Shown here: positions 22,868 to 32,985 of the stretch, piece by piece
Layout: the number at the start of each line of letters is the position of its first letter
How positions within the stretch are numbered: position 1 is the stretch's first letter
DNA from: Anticarsia gemmatalis
Lineage: Eukaryota; Arthropoda; Insecta; Lepidoptera; Erebidae
Direction: 5' to 3'
DNA length: 64,000 bases
Assembly: GCF_050436995.1 (NCBI RefSeq)
Contig: NC_134775.1
Location: forward strand, 10,611,170 to 10,675,169
The notes under the pieces: generated by a model
What the model was told of the DNA's origin: nothing
The model's database searches: none
The model's input: only the letters and a program-made list of their open reading frames with translations
Translations under genes and position numbers: made by a program

Positions 22868-25592
22868 AATGTATAATAGAATACGGGAATTAACGCGAAC
22901 ACGCATTTTACCTTAAAATGCCTAACGTTTCGGCGCAGGTTGCACTTCTATTATACATTAAACATGCAACGCGAGAGTTATGATTGCAAACCGCTACGGG
23001 TCGGACATTGCAAAACAAATACGTGACCTAGAATATTTACGTCGGAAACGTGCGCGAGTGGAAACATCGTTGATATTTTTAACTAAGTGTCGCGATTGGA
23101 ACTTATTACCTACGTGTGTACTTATCAAACCGCGTAGTGACATTGCGCATTCCCGTAATATTCTAAATAACGCGAGTGAACGGCTTCTGAGACATTTAAT
23201 ACGGAACAAACACAGTGAGCTTAACCGTATTCATAGCGAGTTATACGTGTTACATGTGAAGTGTAGTGTTAGTTTATCACGCGAAGATTACGACTTGTGT
23301 GATCGGGTAACGTATCTTCAGGCTTCTCGGACCTTCGAGTTGTGTAGTGAAACCCATGAGCGTAAGTTCTCGAAGGAGTACAACCGAAGGTATGTCGAGA
23401 AAAATACGTCACCGGCAGTACCCGATCCACTGACTAAAACCGTCGTAAACCTTTCAAATGTGAGTTTAGACCAACCTACAATTAACATCTTGGCCAAAGG
23501 CATGAACTTCGCACTAACGCCTAAGCGAATTCCGTTCGAAAGTGTAATCAGTAGCGTCGAGGAAACGATTGCTCGTAATAAAATACCGCCCGGCGACGCC
23601 GATACCCTGCGACAGGACGTTGCGGTTATATTACGAAAATCGAAGGTTCCAGCGAGTAATACCACTGCAGAAGAGCGTCAAGCACTGAAACTTATTCGGG
23701 ATAACCGGGATATATTAGTGCTTAAGGCCGACAAGGGAAACGCCACTGTAGTGATGAATACAACTGATTACCAACAGAAAGTTCGGGATTTGTTATGTGA
23801 TAACAAGGTATATAAACCGGTATCATATAACCCTACGGCTAGAGTAACACGACGAATACGGACGCTGATACAGGACAACAAGGACCTTTTCACGGAAGAC
23901 GAGTACGAGAGTCTGTATAAACCGAAGTCGCACCAACCACCGAAATTATATGGCCTGCCCAAAATACACAAGTCCAACGTACCACTGCGGCCTATCGTGA
24001 GTCAAATCGCCTCTCCTACTTACGACCTTGCAAAGTACGTTGCGTCAGTATTGCAGCCACTCGTGGGAAATACACCGTCTTTTGTGAAAGATTCGCGGCA
24101 CTTCGTCCAGATTATTCAGGACCTTAGATTGGAACCGGGCGATGTCATGGTGAGTTTTGACGTCGAGTCGCTCTTCACCAATGTTCCAATTAAGGAGTGT
24201 TTGGACGTGGTAAAGACCAAGCTAGAGGACAACGAGATGCCGTTTAACTATATTGATCTACTTAAAAACTGTTTGGACGGCAACTACTTCCTTTTCCAAG
24301 GCCAACATTACCTTCAGATTGATGGCGTCGCAATGGGCAGCCCCGTTGCCCCTGCACTGGCTAATCTCTGGATGGAGCACTTTGAGGAGAAAGCATTGGC
24401 ACTCGGACCAAAAACCATACGGCTTTGGGAAAGATATGTGGACGACATCTTCTGCATTATCCAAGGAGGTCAACAGGAAGTAGATCAATATCTAGAACAC
24501 CTAAACTCCATTCACCCTAACATGAGGTTCACCTACGAAATGGAGACGGACAGGTCGTTGTCATTCCTAGATGTGAGGGTTGCCGCGAAACCCGATGGAT
24601 CCTTATCACACTGTGTTTACCGGAAACCGACACACACAGATAGATACCTGCACGCTACATCACATCACCATCCCCGTCACTTGCAGTCCGTTATGACGTC
24701 ACTGAAGAACAGAGCTCATGACCTCTGTGACCCTGAACATGTTGGGAAGGAACTGGAACATGTTCAGGAGGTACTACGAATGAACGGATACCACGTAAGT
24801 CGACGAAGGAACAGGATCACGAAACGGAGTAAACATCCGGAGGTCAACAGACAGCCCGCCTACTTGCCCTACGTCAGAGGAGTGACTGATAAGATCGGGA
24901 ATGTATTGAAACAATACAGCATCAGCACAGTGTTCACACCGGGGGCAAAAGTCAGCAGCATGGTGGGCACACCGAAGGATGTACTACCGTTCCAAACACC
25001 AGGTGTCTACAAGATCAACTGCAGCTGCGGTAGTTCCTACATAGGCCAGACTAAGCGGTCGATAGCTGAAAGGGTCAAGGAACATATCGCCGCTGTTAAG
25101 AACCGTCAAATCAGCAAGTCAGCCATTGCGGAACATCTACTCGAAGCAGGAACTAATCACTGGATTGAGTTCCATCGCCCTCAAGTCCTCTCCACTGAAC
25201 GACATTTCTACTCGAGTATTGTTCGTAAAGCGATCGAAATCAAGAAACATTCAAATTTCAATCGGGAAGACGGCTTCAAATTATCCGCGACGTGGAATCC
25301 AGTGATTACTGTTACAAAATCTCGCTATGTTTCGCAATCGGTTAGCTCACAGAATAGGGACACGGTTAGTGTAGTGTGCGGTGGCGGTTGGAAAAATCAA
25401 AATATGAGGGTGGATGGACATTCGTCCGCCTCAAATACACGAAGTCCTGTCATCGCTGCTCCAGTCTGCCTGGGACCACGGCGAGTGCAACCTGCGCCGA
25501 AACGTTAGGCATTTTAAGGTAAAATGCGTGTTCGCGTTAATTCCCGTATTCTATTATACATTAAACATGCAACGCGAGAGTTTAAAAGTTAT
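22868..25592 (+). mobile_element. Full-length Penelope-like element with intact ORF
   Basis: A perfect 12-bp target duplication AAACAGACTATT flanks the element (22856-22867 and 25593-25604). Its 5' end has two parts. Bases 22868-22946 are an inverted copy of the 3' terminal sequence. Bases 22947-22979 are a direct copy of the last part of the 3' end (CATTAAACATGCAACGCGAG), the usual pseudo-LTR arrangement of Penelope elements. The ORF between them is unbroken. Confidence 0.95.
22980..25508 (+). CDS. Penelope-like reverse transcriptase with GIY-YIG endonuclease
   Basis: 842 codons, no break. The start is ATG 22980, immediately after the pseudo-LTR direct repeat. Domains by residue: basic N-terminus (1-60); RT from about 230 to 560 with FDVESLFTNVP, DGVAMGSPVAP (near 446) and YVDDIFCI (near 485); a linker; and a GIY-YIG nuclease from about 670 to 770 (GVYKI, YIGQTKRS, then Arg and Glu residues). 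The RT copies RNA at the target and the GIY-YIG nuclease nicks the chromosome. The length is normal for the family and the catalytic motifs are complete. The element may be competent for transposition. Confidence 0.95.
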   Translation: MIANRYGSDIAKQIRDLEYLRRKRARVETSLIFLTKCRDWNLLPTCVLIKPRSDIAHSRNILNNASERLLRHLIRNKHSELNRIHSELYVLHVKCSVSLSREDYDLCDRVTYLQASRTFELCSETHERKFSKEYNRRYVEKNTSPAVPDPLTKTVVNLSNVSLDQPTINILAKGMNFALTPKRIPFESVISSVEETIARNKIPPGDADTLRQDVAVILRKSKVPASNTTAEERQALKLIRDNRDILVLKADKGNATVVMNTTDYQQKVRDLLCDNKVYKPVSYNPTARVTRRIRTLIQDNKDLFTEDEYESLYKPKSHQPPKLYGLPKIHKSNVPLRPIVSQIASPTYDLAKYVASVLQPLVGNTPSFVKDSRHFVQIIQDLRLEPGDVMVSFDVESLFTNVPIKECLDVVKTKLEDNEMPFNYIDLLKNCLDGNYFLFQGQHYLQIDGVAMGSPVAPALANLWMEHFEEKALALGPKTIRLWERYVDDIFCIIQGGQQEVDQYLEHLNSIHPNMRFTYEMETDRSLSFLDVRVAAKPDGSLSHCVYRKPTHTDRYLHATSHHHPRHLQSVMTSLKNRAHDLCDPEHVGKELEHVQEVLRMNGYHVSRRRNRITKRSKHPEVNRQPAYLPYVRGVTDKIGNVLKQYSISTVFTPGAKVSSMVGTPKDVLPFQTPGVYKINCSCGSSYIGQTKRSIAERVKEHIAAVKNRQISKSAIAEHLLEAGTNHWIEFHRPQVLSTERHFYSSIVRKAIEIKKHSNFNREDGFKLSATWNPVITVTKSRYVSQSVSSQNRDTVSVVCGGGWKNQNMRVDGHSSASNTRSPVIAAPVCLGPRRVQPAPKR

Positions 25593-25746
25593 AAACAGAC
25601 TATTGTAAAAAATGGTTGCGTGGTTGTCAATGGTCTCACGCGTGCTACCAATGACCGAAATGACGTTTCATTAGCGTGTAATTTAAATCGAATTATTAAA
25701 TGTGGTTCAACTCTCCCACCTGGGCAAGTCTCCCGGACTCCCCCTA

Positions 25747-25990
25747 CCTTAGCGGCGATGTAGCTCTCGGACACGTGCACACTCAACGGGGCCCCCCGTG
25801 CAACTGTCTGTTCGGCCGTTGTCGCCCGGTATTCGCGCGCCAAAATGAAATATTACAACAACGTCTTTTCGCTCTCTACAGGTTTTTTTTAAACTAACAG
25901 ATGTGGCGTTTTCACTCCTTACGTCTATGACTATGGGGATCATTTTGGTATACTTAGGTCAGTTTTGCATTTTTTTGCAGATACGTCCAC
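25747..25990. other. Unassigned segment between pogo element and gypsy fragment
   Basis: No supported gene. The sequence is locally GC-rich (around 25790-25840) and ends near 25990, where similarity to the gypsy protease begins. It could be the upstream region of the transposase-like pseudogene, separated from it by the pogo insertion. Confidence 0.4.
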
Positions 25991-27019
25991 TGTCGCTCCA
26001 AATGAGCGATATGTTCTAATCTCCGTACCATTATCTGCATACAGTTTATATTGTTCTTTTCCCGTCGAATTGTCAACCGATTTTTATACACTGCACTACG
26101 CGGTAACACGGACACATTTGCACCACTATCCACTAAAAATTGTAAGCCTGATTTCTTATCCATGACACTAAGACGGTAGTTACTATTGATTACGCGGTCA
26201 CAGTCTCCCGTCGCTGACTGCACCGAATTTAGTTTTCCTCTGCCTTTTTCGTGCCTCCCTCTTTCCAGTTATGAGGTGGGATACGCTTGCTAGCCCTCTG
26301 TCGGTAACGCAAATGATAATGGCACAGCCAATTTGGATGATCTGGTGACCTTCCGCGTCCACGATTCCTCGAATTTGATCGTGATCTGAATCTCCTGTAA
26401 TTTCCACGTCTCCATGAGCCTCTCGATCTTGTTTCCATCTCATTCAATCGGTCACTTAATTTTTCAATTTCAGCTATCATTCTACCTTCACCGTTTGATG
26501 TTTCGGGCTTATTCTGTATGCTTGCAATACCTTGAACGGGTGTCAACGTTTCCGCCACTTTATCAGCTATCGACGCTAAAGTGTCTAATTCCTTGGAATC
26601 TGCTACAGCCAAAACGCCACGCACTGCCGACGGCAGGTGATTTTGCCACAATACTGCTAGTGTTTCGTTCGACACTTTACCTCTAGCCAGATTTTGCATT
26701 TTACGTAATAGTTGCGAGGGTTTTTGTTCTCCCAACTCCATTTCCCCGATCAGTTTCTTCAATTGCCTATCCTCTGATTCTTGGTAGATGGAAATTAGCC
26801 TCTGTTTCAACGTCTCGAATTCACATCTTTACTCAATTTAGTTATCACCACTTGATACTTCGATTCATCAGACATCTTTTGTGAGCTTAAAACTGCTTCC
26901 GCTTGGATAAACCACAGCCTCGGCGAAGTTTTCCAAAACTCCGGAATGCGCGCAGCCAAGGACATTGCGGATATTCCTTGACCTTCCAGAACGACGGCTT
27001 TTTCTTCTCCCGTTGACAT
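25991..27019 (-). pseudogene. gag: Ty3/gypsy (CsRn1-like) gag and protease, broken
   Basis: Gag starts at ATG 27019 and contains IPEFWKTSPRLWFIQAE, the capsid N-terminal motif of CsRn1-type elements. A frame change near 26810 follows; the second part (26810-26229) contains LWQNHLPSAVRGVLA and an Arg-rich tail. Another frame change leads to the protease, with FLVDSGANVSVLP (near 26130). Family similarity ends near 25990, and the RT that should follow is missing. The fragment lies in the same orientation and correct order relative to 4438-6420, 19.5 kb away. Confidence 0.82.
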
Positions 27020-27122
27020 TTTTATTATTTTACTGAACTACACACTTTTATTGTTTTACGAAAATTGTTTATCAGTCCGCTACCAAACCGAAATTTGAGC
27101 CGTTGCCTTCCTATACCAGTAA

Positions 27123-27140
27123 TTCGAGTTCGGGTCACCA
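27123..27140 (-). other. Primer binding site of gypsy element
   Basis: Minus strand TGGTGACCCGAACTCG lies six bases inside the LTR end. The TGGTGACCC start resembles the tRNA-Trp PBS known for CsRn1-type elements, with mismatches further in. Confidence 0.55.
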
Positions 27141-27146
27141 ATTTTG

Positions 27147-27366
27147 TGTTATATTAGGTATGAATTGTCTGTGTTCGGGTATACTGGTATAGGGGATTAT
27201 AAATGATACGAAAGTACACAATTGAATGTTATATATTTAGGAATGAACGAACACGGTACATAAAACACATTCGGTTGGTAACGGGTCTGGGCAACGACTG
27301 ACTTCTTATGTGGGAACAATGCTACGCGTTCATTACGCAGTATAATGCGTCAGCATTGTCACCACA
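27147..27366 (-). repeat. 5' LTR of CsRn1-like gypsy element
   Basis: The 220-bp unit has TGTTATATTAGG at its plus-strand left end and CACCACA at its right. A PBS adjoins it on the gag side. No partner LTR is present in the window, because the other half is interrupted at 4409 by a BEL element. Confidence 0.65.
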
Positions 27367-27381
27367 TGGTCATGCTGTATA

Positions 27382-28057
27382 GTCCGCTCAAAGAATACTC
27401 CAAAAGCGGGTGTAGAGTGCATGAGAGGGATCCTAAGCAATGATTTCTTCAAAAATTGGTTCAGGATGCTTAGAGAATAAACATACTAAAAATCCCCGCC
27501 TCAAGGGGGGGCGCCGGAGTGGAGGGAGGGGGTTAAAGTTCCCATTTTTTAGTTTTTCACTAATATCTTGAAAACGGTTCGCCGTAGAGAAAAAGTCTCT
27601 TCTACATAATAAAAGATGATAAAATTGTCTACAACTTTTGTTAACACACTTTATCGAAATTCTTATCAGTTTTCGAGCAACACGTTCCGAAATAGTTAAA
27701 ATGAATGTTTTTCAGATCATGAGTGAGTGTCATAAATGCGAAACTTTGCTTTCGCCTAACTTCGGAACTCAATGACCTACAGACTTGAAATTTTGGATTT
27801 TAATTATGTTTCTGAAAGAAAGGTTCTGAAATAGAGGCCACGCTGAAAAACATTGCGCCGCATTTTCAGTCCCATATTTAAGAACCTCTGGATAAAGACC
27901 AGAACGCTGAAAATTTAGTTATCCAGTAAGCGATAACCACATAATTAAAGGGCGGGGAATTTTAGTATGTTTATTCTCTAAGCATCCTGAACCAATTTCT
28001 GAAGAAAATTGCTTAGGATCCCGCTCACGCACTCTACATTTGCTTTTTTGAGTGGAC
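27382..28057. mobile_element. MITE with about 110-bp TIRs
   Basis: Bases 27382-27502 are an imperfect inverted copy of 27950-28057; they share GGATCCTAAGCAAT, GGTTCAGGATGCTTAGAGAA and TAAACATACTAAAA. A TA dinucleotide flanks both ends (27380-27381 and 28058-28059). The 450-base interior has no ORF. It lies 15 bases beyond the gypsy LTR. Confidence 0.85.
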
Positions 28058-28059
28058 TA

Positions 28060-28740
28060 CTATGATAACACTTAAGTCTGCTGCTGGTAATCTTATTTCT
28101 TCAGTTTGGTTTCTTGTCCAGCCTAAGTAGCCTACGCCTTCCACTCAGACATGAACAATAATGATGATTATCGGTCGTGTTCAACAAAATACCAATCGCA
28201 AAAACAGTACCAATTAGTCCAAAAACAAAAGCCAAGTTATCAGGTAAGGAAATCAAAATCAAATCATTTATTCATTTAGGTCAAATGCTGACACTTATGA
28301 TAGTCAATGAACAAAGTCCGGAATGGGTCGATTTCACGCTTTGAATTAATATGACACTTTTTGTGAAAAAAAATTAAAACCCCGTTTTTTCGCTCATAAA
28401 TTACTTAAAATGAGCAAAGAGGCTAAGAATAATGCGAATTGTACAAAATACTCACGATATTCGAACGCAAAATAGCAAATATTTAAAAAATGGGTAACAC
28501 AAATGAGAAAATTATTACACTAATGAAATTGTCAGTTATTCGAATGAGAATGTGTTCCCACTAATGATAAAGTCATCCGTATTAGTTAATTAGGCCAAAG
28601 GGTTGGGTAAGTTGGGTAATTAAATCAGTCAACAAATGAAAATTAAACTTTTATTATAATATCATAGAATAATAAAATAACAAACAATCATATACTCATA
28701 ATTATTAAAATAACATAATATTTATTTGGTCAACAAAATA
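28060..28740. other. Noncoding stretch with LINE tail and AATGA-type repeats
   Basis: A LINE 3' end lies at about 28243-28330 (ATCAAAATCAAATCATTTAT, then GTCAAATGCTGACACTTATG), closely matching 35383-35455. From about 28490 to 28570 short motifs such as CACAAATGAGAA and CACTAATGA recur; they also occur upstream of the transposase gene near 32110-32510. No gene is supported. Confidence 0.6.
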
Positions 28741-28925
28741 TTTAATATTATAATGCAACGGTCATGCAACGTGGTCACGAGCTGACAGTCAGCTCGTGAC
28801 CACGGTCGTTGTAATGCGATCGAAACGTCGGGCAGCAAATAAGGTATCCTAACCTTTAAATTTTCAATCGCGTATAAGACCCGTTGCATTATAATATTAT
28901 GTGTACTAGTCGCGAGAGTTTAAAA
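28741..28925 (+). mobile_element. Penelope-like 3' terminal remnant with 35-bp palindrome
   Basis: GAAACGTCGGGCAG followed about 100 bases later by GCGAGAGTTTAAAA parallels the end of the full-length Penelope copy (GAAACGTTAGGCATTT ... GCGAGAGTTTAAAA). An outer inverted repeat (TAATATTATAATGCAACGG and its complement near 28880-28900) encloses it. Bases 28770-28804 form a perfect palindrome (arms CGTGGTCACGAGCTGAC, one central base). No coding part remains. Confidence 0.6.
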
Positions 28926-29230
28926 ACATTAATAACAAAATATTTATCTAAACTTAAATTACTTGTCACTCCTTTTGTTATTTAATATTAATTACGCTAA
29001 TCAGTCGTTTTTCTTGAATATTATCGATGATAACCAATAATATTGTGCCAATCAGTCTTTCTATGTGCCTTTTTTTGATTTTTGCCTTCTTAACTCTTCT
29101 CTTTCTTAACTTTAACTTTAATAATCACACAATGTTTCATTTATTTTTCTAATTATATCTCTTCTAATAAGTAATTCGAAACCGTTGCATTAATCATTAG
29201 CCGTTAATCAGGTTCAAATATTCTTAACAT

Positions 29231-31543
29231 TTATTCATTGAAGGATCGTTGTTGGTTCAGAAAAGATATCAATTCTTGTTCGTGTCCGCGTTTGACACTA
29301 AGTTCTTTGGATGGATTCATTATAAATGATTGATTTTCCCAAGTTTGTTTATTTTTATCGAGAGATTTTACATGTTGGTCTATGCGTGAGTTCGTAGTGA
29401 TAGTATGTGTTTTATTAATATACTTGACGGACACGTCGCTTAAAATTTTTTTGCTTTCAGGTATAACCCTTACATTTGCCACTGTTGGTTTCAGGGTGCT
29501 CCTGTACATTTTTTGTAACTGCATATGCTTGTCCTCATGATTACAAATGTTGTTGATGCATATGAAGCAACTTAATTTTCTGAACTCAAGGAACTCTGAT
29601 TGATCATTCCAAAGTACTTGGTGAACTGACATAGTTCCTTTGAAGGTAGCAATGTTTTTGGGGAGAAGTATATCCTTGGCTCGAATTTCGTGTTCATGAA
29701 CTACTCGTATCTCGACATTTTTCAAACTATTCTGCACGATTTTCACAAATGACGAGAAGTCACCCACATCACGTCCACATTTTACATGATAATCAGCAGT
29801 TCTTTTCACTACGGCACCTATGCCGTCAGGGGCACCTTTGCCATGGCCTGCTTCCTGATAGTTCTACGTCACTGACTTTAAAGACGGGAAGGTTTCTCGC
29901 AATTGTGTTATAATATAAAATATTTGTTTGTTGCGATATTGACTAGTTGGGCCACCAGTAAGAATATGCAAGGTGGTGATACTAGATGACTTCTCAAACA
30001 GGAACTCTAATGCTGTTTGAAGGTGCGCCCAAACTGCTGCTGAATCATGCCTTGTACATTCACTAACTGTACATAACGAGAAATTGATAGTCTCCCTACC
30101 TTTTTTGATGTACATAACAACAGTATGTAGAGATAGTTGTCCACGACTGCCTCCAAAATGAAGGCTCTGGACCTCTTCAGCATATTTATAGCTATAATTT
30201 TCGGAAAAGTCCATGTGAACTAAGGCTTCATAGTCATTTAGGGACTCCTTCAGCTGTGTTACACTTTGGTACTGGTTAATTATGTTTAATGTATGAACAA
30301 AAAATTTTGGTAATGCTTCTTCTAGTTTAAGTATCAGATTTCTTGGTGCTGTTTGACTTGTGTTTTTTTTAATAATGTTTATTTCTTTGTCACCTATTTT
30401 CTTTTTACCTCTGCACCATTTTTGATACTCTATTCCTACTAGATTATCAAATTCATTGTACATTATAGTCTTATTTTTGCAGTTGTCACATTTTCGAGCG
30501 ACACACATTATATTATATTTATCGCAGCATAATGAATCCAACAAATTTTGAAAGGTACCTATGTTAATAATCCCCCTTTTCTTTAACGCCGTAATCATCA
30601 AATCCATATTTGTATGAGTTAAACATGCACAAGTATCTCTATCATCTCTTGGGAGATAAACCCAAAATGGTCGAAGCCTCGAAAATGTTACATAGCTGAT
30701 GCGTATGTTTGGATTTTCTTTAGTAAACTTGGCATGCAAATTTTTAACGGAGTCTAACAAATAACGTTTTTGTTTTTTCAGTCCATGTTTCTTTACATAC
30801 TCCTTTTTACCGGCAGTATTGCGACTGTTTATGTCATTTTCGTAAAAAAAATTGACTAACTCTTGTACATTAGTAATGCCTTGTAAAATTTTAGTTTTAA
30901 CTATGTTTCGTGGAGAGATATTATTGACTTTGGTAGTTATTTTCCTCATATTTGATTTATTTGCCATGCGTGAAGGTGTGTCATGTTTTGTAGTTATCTT
31001 GCCTGTGCTATCTACTTCAGTTTGATTTTGGTTCTTCTTTTCAAAATATGTTATTTTCTTTCTTAATATGCGGCATCTATATTGATATTTTCTAATTAAT
31101 TTCAACAACTCTTTTTTCTCCTTAATATATTTTAAGTTTAATACTTTAAATCGTCTCATCCAGATGTTTTCTACATTAGATTTGGGTTCAACACTCCGTA
31201 CTATGCCTAAAGGATCTATTTTACTTTCAGCAACACAATTTACTTCTTCTGTTTGTACGATATCGACTTCCTGTATTTTCTGGATTTTATTATTTCTTTT
31301 AGTGTAATACCGTTTGGAATTCTCTCGCCACCTTTTTCTTTGCAATCTTTGCTCTCGTGGAGACATTTGCTGAATAGTTTTAATCTTATTTTTGCTCTTT
31401 TGTTTAAGGTAAGCTTCTCTTTTTTTTGCTTGTTCAAGAGCATATTTTTGTGGGTCACTTTTAATTTTTTGATACTTCTCCTTTCTAGCCTTTCTTCTTC
31501 GTTCCGATTCCTCGGGACTGCACTTTTTGTTATTTTTCGGCAT
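29231..31543 (-). pseudogene. DDE-like transposase-family protein with one in-frame TAG
   Basis: About 770 codons from ATG 31543, interrupted once by TAG at 29864-29866; the frame then resumes. The N-terminus is strongly basic with coiled-coil character (residues 1-180). The middle has Cys-rich segments (CACLTH; CVARKCDNCKNK, near 30480). The C-terminal third has HMDFSENYSYKYAEEVQSLHFG (near 30180-30215), ILTGGPTSQYRNK (near 29935) and EAGHGKGAPDGIG (near 29830). This layout is known to me from multi-copy insect, fish and cnidarian proteins of transposon origin. Asp of HMDF and Glu of EAGHGKG fit a D-D-E set; the second Asp expected from memory in .DGP is Gly here. Function as a transposase is inferred, not shown. 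Confidence 0.72.
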
Positions 31544-32773
31544 TACGTTGGTGTCCTAAAAAAAGTAACACGAAGTGAGCTAAATTCTACAGATAGGTTT
31601 TTCTTTATGCTAAAAATCTTCATCCTAGCCGGTTCGGTGTCTATTCTAATCTAACCAGATCAGCTGAATATCTGCTTTTCCATGGACCAATCATATCAGT
31701 TGTTGGATAGCGATATATCTGGTTAAAACAGTGCCAGTTTATTTGTGGAAACAAACCGTATGTTATTAAGGTATCACATAACTTCGAAAAAGCATATGTT
31801 TAAAATAGCTATCCAGTCAAGCAGCTAGCCCTTTGACCGAACGCCGTCATTGAATCACACGCCTAGCTTTATGATTGAATATTTGAGTCGTACGAAATAT
31901 TCAACACTTTGGCTAGATAGCGACTAGCGACATTTAATATTGAAATGTCAGATCTTAACATTTCAAGACCTAAAGACGTCTTTGTGTTTATTTGGTAGAC
32001 CACATGCTTCTTTACATCTAAATAGAATTAAAAAAATCACCTAGGTATATAAAATAATGAATTTTATCAATGAATCTATACGTATCTCGTGAATAAAAGT
32101 ACAACATCATTAGTGTCACGTTAGTTCTCATTAGAGTAACTTGATAAATCAACACTAATGAGAGTAACACGAATGAGAATCGGCAAATAACATAAAATTA
32201 CACGTTGGAGAATGTTCTAGATACCTACGAAATTGATTCAAAATAACGACGTTAGTCTTCGTCGATTGACCGGCAACAAAAGAAAAATCAAAACTTAGTA
32301 CTTACTGCGATAATATGGATGTAACAAATGAGGGCCTTGTCGTTTATTCACTGAAATCGGTTAGTATTTGTGATTTCTTACTTACTTGCTGCACATGCCG
32401 CGGCGTCACTGAGGACGCCCCGTGCGGTGTGTGAGCGGGGAGTGGATAACGTAAAATTTCGCGGGTTTATAACATTTTTAAGTTGCGTTGCACTAATGAT
32501 AGAAAAACTGGGTTCATGTATTTAAACGTTGAAAAATCGAGTAATGATGAACTTATGTATTAAATTTATACTACCCTTATATTGTATAGTTACTAATATG
32601 ACATAGAAAATTAACATATTGGTATTTCCACGAGTAATTTTATATTTATAGCTGTATTTGCAAACTAAACACAAAAGGCCCTCTTTTTAATGTATGGGAC
32701 CGAATCGTAAAAGCATATTTTTTTCTCAAATTGTCAATATATGTGTATTTTTTTAATAGGCATCAGATCAGAT
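31544..32773. other. Upstream region of transposase-like gene
   Basis: No ORF is supported. Repeated CATTAGTGTCACG, CACTAATGAGAG, CACGAATGAGAA and GCACTAATGATAG motifs (32105-32510) mirror motifs left of the gene at 28490-28570, and could be subterminal binding sites of the element. A short GC-rich patch (32390-32450) may be promoter sequence. Confidence 0.45.
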
Positions 32774-32940
32774 CGACGGTCCCTACGTACATTCCCTCAA
32801 GTGGTACTTACGGGATTTGCCTTTTTTGTTTCCGTGACCTTCCGGTGGTCATACACTTTCGATTGATTAAAAAAAATTAGTAAAAATGCTTTAATTCTAC
32901 CCTTAATCAACACTCGACAAACCCCAGAACTACAACACTT

Positions 32941-32985
32941 CCAATGTAAAATGTCACTAGTGAGAGTTAAGACATTTTACATTGG
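32941..32985. repeat. Perfect 15-bp hairpin
   Basis: CCAATGTAAAATGTC (32941-32955) and its exact inverse (32971-32985) enclose a 15-base loop. With one bulge the stem extends by four more pairs. Confidence 0.8.

Larger units (their letters stand above)
17538..25744 (-). mobile_element. pogo-type DNA transposon remnant hosting two Penelope insertions
   Basis: The left end (GGGGAAGTCCGGGAGAGTTG) and the inverted right end (GGGGGAGTCCGGGAGACTTG) are similar, and TA flanks both (17536-17537 and 25745-25746). GGGAGAGTTGAAC motifs also recur inside (near 17550, 17770, 22578 and, inverted, 22620 and 25705), typical of subterminal repeats. Without the Penelope insertions the unit is about 1.3 kb and codes only for a CENP-B-type helix-turn-helix fragment. 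It is therefore non-autonomous. The interior pieces 22331-22855 and 25605-25744 have no ORF. Confidence 0.68.

Noticed and set aside
18188..25592. Hammerhead ribozyme in the Penelope terminal repeats
   Set aside because: Penelope pseudo-LTRs can contain hammerheads and GAAACGTTAGGC looks suggestive, but I found no CTGANGA core at a suitable distance.
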